From contig NC_087393.1 in the NCBI RefSeq assembly GCF_963675165.1, forward strand, positions 5,134,202 through 5,198,201: a DNA stretch of 64,000 nucleotides. The letters are read 5' to 3'. Every line of letters starts with the position of its first letter. The stretch's first letter is position 1. Under the pieces are notes generated by a model. The model was given only the letters and a program-made list of their open reading frames with translations. It did not search any database and had not been told where the DNA came from. Shown here in pieces: positions 32,710 to 41,837 of the stretch. Position numbers and translations under genes: made by a program. Source of the DNA: Halichondria panicea. Lineage: Eukaryota; Porifera; Demospongiae; Suberitida; Halichondriidae.

Positions 32710-33947
32710 ATGTCCTTAGGAGCTGTAAGAAAACTGGAGGGGAAGGTGGCAGTGTTGACTGCATCCACAAGTGGGTATGTTGTTATGAGCCCCTCCCCCA
32801 AATAAGTTTGTTGGCTATTTATCAGTTTTATTTTGCTCTCAGTATTGGCTACAGTATTGCAAAGAAGCTGGCCATGGACGGTGCAAAGGTCATGTTGAGC
32901 AGCCGTAAAAGTGATAACGTGGAGCGGGCGGTGAAGCAGTTACGTAGCGAGTGTGAGGGTGTGAGTGTGGAGGGGGTGGTGTGTCATGTGGGCAAGGACG
33001 ACCATCGCAAGAACCTCATCAAAGAAGTGAGTTCATTGAATAGAATACACAAAATTACAGTCCCTTATTTCCATCGCCTGTTCAGACTGTGTCCAAGTTT
33101 GGTAGACTTGATATACTGGTGTCCAACGCTGCAGTGAACCCAATGACAGAGGGAACTTTGATGGTACATTATCTCACTGCACACATTATATTCTTGATAA
33201 CTGTACCACCTTTCCTTTAGACTTCTGAGTCTGCTTGGGATAAGGTTTGTGTCTCTATGTGCAGCTAGTATCCTCATTGTGTATTGGCTCATCTATTTTA
33301 ACTGTGTGTACAGATATTTGAAGTGAATGTGAAGGCAGCTGCTCTGCTGGTCAAGGAGGCCCACCCTCACTTGGTAGCCAGCGGGTGAGATTAATGATTA
33401 CCAATGGTGACACGTGTACTGTCCACATGCCTAGATCTGGAGCTGTGGTGTTTGTGTCTTCAGCTGCCGGATACGTTCCCAATCCTGTAAGTATTAATTG
33501 GCAAAGATGTTTAGCTAATAATGCTGTGTGTATTCTATTACTAGTTTCTTGGAGCCTACTCAGCAAGCAAGTCAGCTTTGCTTGGACTGACTAAGGCATT
33601 GGCTGAAGAGCTTGCCCCTGACAATATCAGAGTGAACTGTATAGCTCCTGCACTATTCAGCAACATGTCTGTGTGTGTAGTACAGCCTTTATAATGTATT
33701 CATTATGTCTACAGATATGGAAAGACCCTCTAGTGCAGGAGATTCAAAAAAGAAGAAATCCTACCTGGAGGTAAAAAGAACTTACACACTGTACATCTAC
33801 TTTACCTCCCCCCCCCCCCCACATTGCTACAGGATAGGAGAGACTGATGAGTGTGCAGGAGCAGTGGCATTCCTCTGCTCTGATGAGGCCAGCTACATCA
33901 CCGGGGAGACCATCCCTCTCACTACGGTTGAAAGTGCTCGATTGTGA
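32710..33947 (+). CDS. DHRS4-like dehydrogenase copy 4, with a lost splice donor
   Basis: The plan follows copies 2 and 3 ([81 protein letters not shown]). Compared with copy 2, about 30 bases are missing at 33659: the sequence passes from CACTATTCA straight into what is intronic in copy 2 (CAACATGTCTGTGTG). This removes the KTDFGAV codons and the GTAAGT donor. Read through, the frame stops at a TAA about 12 codons on (CCTTTATAA). A cryptic GT in the TGTGTGTG run might rescue splicing. Downstream exons remain open, so the lesion is recent. The active-site motifs are intact. Confidence 0.82.
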
Positions 33948-34431
33948 GACACACAAATTCAAAACACTTAGCTCAGAGAACATTCTCTAACAATCTTTTG
34001 TGTGTGCAATGTGCCTACTCTTGCTCTCAGTACATTCAACTCCTTGTTTACGATTCACTTATTTTGTGAGCACCTTGTTTTATTGAATCTAATGCAGTGT
34101 CATCAACTATCAATACCCTCCTAATTGTTGCTAATAGCTACAGCACATATGTAGGTGTACAACCATTCTGGGAGGTATTGTTGTACTTGGCAGAGCTATA
34201 AATGAGAGAGTTTAGACCCTTGGCATCTCTGTGTTCATGCCCACTGTGTAGCCAGCCGTATATGTGGACATGGATGGCTGTAAGTTGTCATTTCTATTTA
34301 AGGCAGTAGCTGAGTGAAGATAAAAATAGTATCGTGTTTGTTATGAGCTAAAAGACTGTACGATTGTGTGTGATAGAGTTTCTCTCAAGCTAGCCTGTAG
34401 ATCAATTCAAGTACTGCTGCTTAGTGATAAC
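33948..34431. other. Spacer and promoter of the small membrane-protein gene
   Basis: GCTATAAATGAG at about 34193 is a TATA-like box. A donor-like GGCTGTAAGTT at 34269 may close a 5' UTR exon. No repeat of note is present. Confidence 0.45.
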
Positions 34432-35327
34432 CATGATTACCTTGACTGTGATATGCCTACTAACTTTGCAATCAAATTCTCCTCTGTGGAGTACAGGTTA
34501 GTTATATAATTATATAAATTGTGAATTGCAATGGCTTAAATTGTGTTCTGTGATAACAGAATTGCTGAATGTTTCAACCCCCTCCCCCTCCACAGATGCT
34601 GTGCTCAGTCCCCCTCCGCCCACACTCACACACACACACACTCTCACACAGTACTACGGCATCATCCCCATTATAGCGATCACAGTCATCCTTCTAGTGG
34701 CCTCGCTCAGTCTACTGTTCTGCTGCATTATATTCTGTTATGCCAGAAGGCAATACACTACATCGATGTCAATACAGTAGAACCTCGATTATCCGGACAC
34801 CTTGGTTCCAGAAGCAGGCCGGATAAGTGAATATGCCGGATAATCGAAGAGATAAACTACACCTTGATCCACCCACTTTATTGATAAACAGCGGTGCCAC
34901 ATGGTTGTATGCGCATGCGCAGAAGATAAGCAGGCATGTCTCCATGGTAACAGCTGCAACGCGCATGCGCGTTTGAGGGACACGCCCATTTTCTGATCTG
35001 ATAACAAGAAAACTGCTTAGCCGGATAATCGAGGTTCCGGATAATGGAGGGCCGGATAATCGAGGTTCTACTGTAATGAGACATTCCACTACAACTCAGC
35101 CTATCCTGCCGACCATAGTAGCGTACAGAGACGAGGCCAGTAGTGAGGACGATGGGAGGTCAGCTAGTGTGTGTTGTGTGTTGAGGGAAACTAACGCTTA
35201 CAGTGAACACTTGAAGAGATTCAGCATCGAACACGGACTGGATGATAATGCAACTCGGACCAGCGACTTATTTGAATTTCACGCCTACCCACACCGTCCA
35301 CACTACAACAGTACATCGGAACTTTAG
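34432..35327 (+). CDS. Small type I membrane protein split by a pogo-type MITE
   Basis: No family recognised. Exon 34432-34496 gives a signal peptide (MITLTVICLLTLQSNS), and the next exon begins at 34560 in phase (ELLNVSTPSPSTD). A short Pro/Thr stalk leads to a transmembrane helix (IIPIIAITVILLVASLSLLF) and CCIIFCYARRQYTTSM. A 299-bp MITE follows at 34775 and its first codons give CAG TAG. After the MITE the frame continues from ATG 35076 (MRHSTTTQPILPTIVAYRDE) for 84 residues to a TAG at 35325. Without the element and one TA the two parts are in one frame. The allele therefore either makes a tailless protein or needs unusual splicing. Confidence 0.65.
34775..35073. mobile_element. pogo/Tigger-like MITE inside a coding frame
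   Basis: The ends are CAGTAGAACCTCGATTATCC and its inverted copy GGATAATCGAGGTTCTACTG. TA is duplicated on both sides (34773-34774, 35074-35075). Internal GCGCATGCGC palindromes are present and no transposase frame is seen. Termini and TA target match pogo-group (Tc1/mariner superfamily) nonautonomous elements. Confidence 0.9.
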
Positions 35328-35598
35328 CTACTTATAATTATATAAACACAATGTCATTCATATATAATCATATTAAAAACAACTATGTCAGGTTTCAATA
35401 TAATATTATGTATATTTTCAGAGCATTTATTTGCCAAACAACAACAATAGTATGCGTACAAAGAGAATTAAAGAATCAATTGCACGTAATTACATGTAGG
35501 GTAAGATAATTGCAAGGTGTGTACTAGTGAGAAAACGGAACAACATCAGCAGTAACAAAATATGAAGAAAAAAGTTCAAGAGAGTTCGTCAGGTCAGT

Positions 35599-37037
35599 CT
35601 AATGAGACCCGGCAGAGTTTGACCGCCCCCTCCTCCTCGGGGAATGGGATTTAGAGCGGGAACGAGATTTCCTAGTAACGGGAGACCTGCTCCGCTTCGG
35701 AGAAAAGGAACGTTTGATAGGTGATCGGCTACGTCTCGGGGAACGTGACCGATTTCGTCTTGGGGAGCGTGATCTGCTTTTGCGTGGTGACCTACTACGA
35801 GAGCGTCTTCTTCTCAGTGGGGGGGATCTACGTCGGAAGGGGGAGCGTGACCTCCTGCGAACTCTAGGGGGGGTTCTCCGCCACTGCTGCCTGGGGGGTT
35901 CGCGTCGTCGTGGCGGCGATCTGAATCTGCGTCCGCGGGGAGGGGAGAAACGAGGGGGTCTTGGACGAGGGGTAGGATTCTTTATCTGAAGGACCATCTG
36001 TACGCTGACTTCTTGCCCATCCATCCAGCCACCATTCATGTATTTTAGAGCATTTTTAGCATCTTCAACTTCTTCAAAATCGATATAGGCATAGCCTCGA
36101 GGGAGAGAGTTTATTCTGTCCAGGGGGAAATCCACCGTCTTGATTTTGCCATAGTTTGAGAATATCTCGTCAATGTGATCTTTGTTCACGTTTCTGGTCA
36201 GCTTTGATATGCACACTTTAGACGATTCAGGACTTGGCGTTCGTACTTTTACTGGTTTGGGAGAGGTCGAAGTTCGTTTTGGTCGTACTGGAGATTTTGA
36301 CCTTGATCGTGACCTACTACTCCCACTTGACGACGCAGACCAACTTCTACTACGGCCACGTTTCCGAGGAGTCGTCTTCTTCTTTTTTGTTTTTGTTGCC
36401 TTCTTGCTATTGACAGAACTGGCACTACTTGAGCGACTTGACCCACTACTACTGTACGAGGAGCTCCCTGACGATGAACCTGACGAACCCGTTGAACTGG
36501 AACGAGAGCTTGAACTGCCACTAGAAGAGCTGTGAAATAGAAAAAATGGAGTCATACATGATACAATAGATATACCGTATAGCGGGTAATTTTCATTGGT
36601 GCAAATTTTTGTATGAACTACCATTCGTATTCAGACAGCTCAGGATAGTAACGTTGAACCTTTTCGTATGATACTCTTTAATACGAACATTTCTACTATA
36701 CGAAACTAACCCGCTATACGGTACCACACACCTTGCTCTTCCTTTCTTTGGTTTGCCTCTTGTGGAGTCTTTTTTGTCTCGTGCTCTGCCCCGAGGCGGT
36801 GTGCGGCTGCGTCGTGGAGCCCTCCTCCTGTCCCTGTCCCTGTCCCTGCTACGGCTCCTGCTTCGACTACGGGACCTCACACCCCTGTGCACAGATGTAT
36901 GAATATTGAACAAGCCAACACATTGTGTACAACATTAATTTTAAAATACTTTGAACAAGCAAACACACAAAAAGAAGGCACACAAAAAGAAGGCTTTTTG
37001 TTTAGCACTGATAGCAAATATAGCCACTGACTTACAT
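35599..37037 (-). CDS. RNPS1: RNPS1, SR-related RNA-binding protein of the EJC/ASAP complex
   Basis: Splicing activator that joins the exon-junction complex through ASAP/PSAP. The N-terminal RS/RD region (SRSRSRSRDRDRDRRR) and a poly-Ser tract lead to one RRM: KVCISKLTRNVNKDHIDEIF (RNP2 region), GKIKTVDFPLD, RGYAYIDFEEVEDAKNALKYM (RNP1) and GQEVSVQMVL. A C-terminal Arg/Ser/Pro tail follows, ending SNSAGSH. In the simplest model the start codon is split: exon 1 ends in AT (37037-37036) before GTAAGT and exon 2 starts with G at 36884 (MGVRSRSRS). It is shorter at the N-terminus than the human protein. A family A MITE lies in the intron at 36572. Confidence 0.93.
36572..36722. mobile_element. 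MITE family A copy with the best-preserved ends, RNPS1 intron
   Basis: The ends are ACCGTATAGCGGGTAATTTT and AACTAACCCGCTATACGGTA. The interior has CAGCTCAGGATAGTAACGTT and TTTTCGTATGATACTCT. It makes up most of the RNPS1 intron. Confidence 0.9.
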
Positions 37038-37144
37038 TTAGAAGCTTGATGGAAGAAGATAGAACGTTTCTTTTACGGTATTCTCTGCAACTTGTGAAGT
37101 TCCCTACAGAAAAGGGGTTGGTTGGTGGGCGGGGCTACTGAGCT
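37038..37144. promoter_or_regulatory. Very short bidirectional promoter, RNPS1/EEF2KMT
   Basis: Only 107 bp separate the two start codons. It contains GGTGGGCGGGGCT (37123), a strong GC-box, 12 bp before the EEF2KMT ATG. Confidence 0.6.
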
Positions 37145-40100
37145 ATGGAGAGACTGCTGGACCAGTACCTTGCTGCAGTTCCTTTGAGGGACTTCCAATG
37201 GACGAACGTGAGCTCCTGTATACCCACACACACACACACTAACCTAGCTGTGCAACCTGCAGGTGGAGGCACTTACTGAAGAGGTGCAGCAGAAAATGCT
37301 GGATGAGGTATAAAATCGATCTAATTAAATTCATGCAATGCATTTCATGATGTACAGGTTGTGAGGTCCCCCCTCGCTGTATCGCACTCCCCCTCACCTG
37401 CTTATCAGGCGGCCTTTCTCAAAAAACTCATGGCAAAGGTACATATGCGTACGATAGTGAACAATACTCATCTCTACAAACTGACACACATACTCAGAAC
37501 TACTACACACATACTCAGAATGCTCCACTACAAATAGGCCCTGTCTATAACGGACCGATAAGCAATTGATTGATTGAATATTGTCATTAGGTGGAGGCTT
37601 ATGAAGGCACAATAGTAGAGGGGATCTATGAGCTGTATGCACAGCTGCTATCAACCCCGACATCAGAGCAGCAGGGTTATTCCTGGAGGTCCTATCACTT
37701 GGTGAGACAGTATAATGCTGTCTTTACATGTACTGTCTGTTTGTCCAGCACAATGGTGATTATGTTAGTCTAATGGAGTCTCCCTACCTCATCTCCTATG
37801 GCACTACTGGCCTCACCACTTGGCAGGTATAGAGCTGGGGATGTGTATAAAGTGTAGGTTCTGTGTGTATGGATGACCCCCCCCCCCCTTGCTGCAGGCT
37901 GCCCTCAGGTTTGTGGAGTGGGTGTCTTCTCCACAAATATCAACGCTTTTCCATTCAAAGTAAGTGTACAATTAAGTACCGTGTATTGTACATACACTAC
38001 GTTAAGTTAAGGTATTATTGTGTACATGTACTAGTAGCACTTGTACTGTGTGTCTCACCCGCTCTACAGGAGGGTGCTGGAGTTGGGGTGTGGTCTGGGG
38101 CTGACTGGCCTGGCTCTGTGTAAGCTGTGTTCCCCCTCCTCCCTCTGTTTCTCTGACACTCATCCCAGGGTCCTCCACTGCCTCAGGGGAAACGTGGAGC
38201 ACAACTCACCAAGTAAGTACAGGGAGGATCATTGTCATCCATACCTAGGCTGTCAAAATGAGATATTCCTCTCCAGGCCAGTGTCGGCCCTAGAATTACA
38301 CACTGGATTTATTTATTTTTTACTTTGAGCATTTCTAAAATGGAGCTTTAATTGTTTGCTGCAATGTAGAAGTTACTATTAGCATGGAGTTCTAACTGTT
38401 CTTGTTCCTTCAGGCAGTAGTGGAGTGAGTACAGAGGTTGTCCAGTTGGACTGGGGCAGTCAGGAGGACATTAGCTCCTTCCTTACCTCTCACACACTGG
38501 ACTACATTATAGCCACAGGTAAAGTACCAATAGCCTGTTCTAGGAGGCCATGGTAGGTCATGGGTTCATTGTGCTAGCAGCATTGTGTATATTCCCAGTA
38601 TAATCTCTATACTAGGTAGCCGTGAATAATGTCAGTATTGAGCTTGAATTTTGAATACCATTACTTTGTATACTGTTCCTGGTATATTGGCTTTGAATAC
38701 CCACACCAGTGTTATTGTCTACTTAAACACTTTGATGCTACAGCACTGGGGCAGCCCCAGGGTATTCTAGGGGACAGGGAACTCCCATGTTGTGCTTGTG
38801 GTTCTGAGAATGCACTCCAGAATGATTGAGCAGTTTTTCCTCATAAAACCACTGTACAGTTGTACAGTTATTCAGTTCTGCTAGTTTTTCTGCCTTTTTC
38901 CTGGCAAGTTGCAAGTCTTAATTTAGCGGTGTTTGGTTAGTTTTTCTGGAGCTACTACTGACTGGACAGGATGAGTAGTTGGACGTTGCATATCAAGGAG
39001 TTGCAAGGATCCACAGTGGACATTTGTCTACCCAACCCCAGCGTGAGTGAACTAGCTAGCTAGTAGTTCCTGTAATAAATTAATAATGCTTGTAGTATCA
39101 TTTCTGTCTGCATTTTTCATTCCTACTTCACATGTAGTTTGCTGCGTTAAATAACTTTGAACGGCCATAAATTTAGTTCCGTTGGTCCAATAACATGATT
39201 TTCTGAAAGCTTATAGAGAGAAGCCTTTCAGATGATGTGTTAAAATTTTTGACAAAATATCATAGGCTATTATAATTATTTGGTTTTTTCTTGAAAATTG
39301 GAAATTAGGGCTTTATGACCTGTTCCAACTTGAGGGTTTGAGCATATTGTCTGAAAGAGCTCCTTCTAAGCTTTCAGAAAATCATAAAATCATTGAATTT
39401 GGACCATCAGAACTCTATAGTTATACAGAGCCGACTATAAACGCAGGGAACCCGGCGTTAATAAGTAGAGCAGCTCTTTGAACGGCCATTATATTAGTTT
39501 CGATTTCTTTGCTACTGCAGACTGCTTCAGTGTTGGATGTTAAGACAGCCTACCATCGCTGTGAGCACACGGTGCCCCCGTATCAACAGAGACTGGTGTT
39601 TGAGAGAACTGAACTGGACGATGACAAAATGCTCTCTAGCTATCCTCAGATTGAGAATGGAGCCTCCATTTTCCTCATTAGATTGATTCCATTCCAACTG
39701 TTTGTGAAGGGAATGGATGGCTCCAGCCACACCATCTCCATTCCAACAAAGACCCCCGAGGTGTGTGGGTGTGTGTGTGTGGGTGGGGGAAGGGTGTATG
39801 GATGTTGCGCCTTGTACCTAGGTGGCTGGAATATTAACTATATTCATGTGACTGTGCATGTAGCTATAAGGACAAGTTGTTGTAGTTGCTTCACCTCAAT
39901 TCAATAGTACAAGTTGTTCACATCCCTTTTTGATTCGATTCAATTACCTTCTTGTAGTTGAGGTTACTACAATACATGCATATACTCACAACCCCCTCCT
40001 CTCCCCCTCCTCTCCCCCTCCTCTCCCCTCATAGCATACATGCATATACTCACCCCGGCCTCCCCCTCCTCTCCCCTCATAGCATACATGCATATACTCA

Positions 40101-41688
40101 CCCCTCCCCCTCCTCTCCCCTCATAGCATACATGCATATACTCACCCCGGCCTCCCCCTCCTCTCCCCTCATAGCATACATGCATATACTCACCCCGGCC
40201 TCCCCCTCCTCTCCCCTCATAGCATACATGCATATACTCACCCCTCCCCCTCCTCTCCCCTCATAGCATACATGCATATACTCACAATCCCCTCCCCCTC
40301 CTCTCCCCCCATAGCGGTATCTGGTCTCCCGTCTCAAGAAGCTGATTGAAGAGAGGACCGGGGTCAGGCCCGAGGAACAGCGACTGCAGTACGGGGGGAA
40401 ACAGCTGGTCGATAGTAACACACTCGGAGATTACAATCTCACTAGTAATGCCACCCTTCATCTCGTAGCTCGTCTTCGTGGGGGGTCTGGATTCTACGAT
40501 AGTGCCGTTATAATGGGGTGTGGTCATTCTATGCGAAAATCAGCACTCTACAGCCACTGCATGAGTGCAGTCAGGAACAAGAAGAGTCTCGTATCTTGTC
40601 CATTTTGTTACTCTGAGTGGAGTATGCAATCGTTGAAATCCAAGAATCTCAGTACAGCTCAACTGAACGAGATAGAGGAGGGGCTAACGAAGAATTTCTG
40701 TCTGAGCATGCCCGGTGTCAAGTCATGTGATCTGTGTGGAAGTGTGTGGAGTGACGGTGTAGTGAGTGGGCGTGTGTGCCCCTCGTGTGTGAGCAAGACG
40801 CGTGATGATACACAAGCCACTCTCAAAGTTCTAGCAGAATGTGAGACTAAAACAATTGGTGAAGCTATAGCTTGTCCGGCCATTCGAGGATGCCCTAACT
40901 GTGGCAAGCTGATTCATCACACTCAGGATTGCAGGCGTGTGGATTGCAATAGTTGTAGGACAACCTTCTGCTTCAATTGTCTTATTATTCGACCCCCTAA
41001 CTACGGAGACTATTACAACTGCCGTACCAACTGCTCGACTGCTCGACGACAGACTGTACTGCCAAGAAAATAACTTTGGAAACTTTTAAAATTCTCTAGA
41101 CGAATGAATTGTAGCTATTGTATATAGTGTAAACATTTTGTGTTATTGTCCTCAATTCCATACGTTTACTACATTATCGACCTGTATTATTATTATTATT
41201 ATTGAGAATTGTTAATGCCGTATGTTAAACAGAGTCACTTACTTAAAAGCGTTTATATCTACCTGCAGATGTGGTGTATGATGTCCCAACTATAAACTCG
41301 TTTGTCAGTTGTCTGGTGCAACTATTAAGGTACATCTAGCTGCCACCACCTCATCACGTATCAGCCATAACACTCCTCTCAGGTGCAACCCTGGAGCGGT
41401 GGCCGTGGTGACCTCTACCATAAGGAACACTGACACCTACCAACACTTCATGCAGACCACACGTAAGCAACTCTTGATAGAGCAAGGTCCTACCTACATA
41501 ATAATTATCTGCAGATAAAAATAACTGTATCACCAAGTTTACCTCGTTATTCTCCCCCTCCCCCCCCCCCCCCTCATACAGATAAGGCTGGACTGGCATG
41601 CACTGTGGTGGATCTAAGCAACACTCGGAGGCACTTCTATTATGACCACTCACAAACCATTGAACTGTTAGAACTTAAGCTAACTTAA
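37145..41688 (+). CDS. EEF2KMT: eEF2 lysine methyltransferase (FAM86/EEF2KMT)
   Basis: Class I SAM-dependent methyltransferase that modifies a lysine of elongation factor 2. The N-terminal part is [19 protein letters not shown], then [20 protein letters not shown] and [17 protein letters not shown]. The SAM motif is [19 protein letters not shown], with [19 protein letters not shown] next and VQLDWGS later. The exon ending DYIIAT stops at a GTAAAG donor (about 38520) and the next family block, [14 protein letters not shown], lies at 41268. Joining them keeps phase and restores the IATDVVYD motif. The intervening 2.75 kb intron contains a complete ubiquitin/RBR gene on the same strand. The final exon ends LLELKLT at 41688. 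Confidence 0.92.
38971..41073 (+). CDS. Tandem ubiquitin-like / RBR-like E3 protein nested in an EEF2KMT intron
   Basis: Three exons encode about 340 residues: 38971-39044, about 39521-39760, and 40315-41073. Residues 3-83 form a divergent ubiquitin-like domain ([27 protein letters not shown]). Residues 84-160 form a second, better one ([35 protein letters not shown]) that ends in a true RLRGG before Ser. A Cys/His region follows: [15 protein letters not shown] and CPFCYSEW (RING-like half), [10 protein letters not shown] and CPSC, then [18 protein letters not shown] and [13 protein letters not shown], resembling an RBR RING2, where TQDC offers the candidate catalytic Cys. The frame ends [10 protein letters not shown] recognise this as a ubiquitin-RBR type architecture but know no symbol. 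It shares strand and intron with EEF2KMT. Confidence 0.85.
39165..39425. mobile_element. Fold-back repeat (GATTTTCTGAAAGCTT ends)
   Basis: GAACGGCCATAAATTTAGTT with CATGATTTTCTGAAAGCTTA at the left is mirrored by CTAAGCTTTCAGAAAATCAT at about 39370. The element at 46690 matches it in opposite orientation. It lies in intron 1 of the ubiquitin/RBR gene. Confidence 0.7.
39970..40314 (+). repeat. Six 40-50-bp units, each a copy of a 3' splice site
   Basis: Each unit has ATACATGCATATACTCACC, a CCTCCCCCTCCTCTCCCC tract and TCATAG. The true acceptor after the last unit is CTCCCCCCATAG before CGGTATCTGG. Six decoy AGs therefore precede the real one. Chance ORFs run through the array on both strands and are not genes. 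Confidence 0.92.
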
Positions 41689-41837
41689 GCTGACAGTATA
41701 GCTCTTAAGTTTACAAAAATCATTGTCAACTATTAATAATATTATTGATTAATTATAACTGTGAGATTTGAATACAAACATGATTATTTTTACAAAAATT
41801 GAATCGGAAATTTGAAGTGTAACATGTATGGCAATAG

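Noticed and set aside
25383-33947. Horizontal transfer of the SDR genes from bacteria
   Set aside because: All four have several short introns at matching positions and DHRS4-like animal features.
35714-36535. Plus-strand ORFs rich in Arg/Leu/Asp opposite RNPS1
   Set aside because: They are shadows of the RS-coding strand; the minus strand encodes a clear RRM.
39958-40421. Repeat protein encoded by the 39970 minisatellite on either strand
   Set aside because: The array is intronic, the frame is open only because unit lengths are near multiples of three, and it ends at a clear acceptor.
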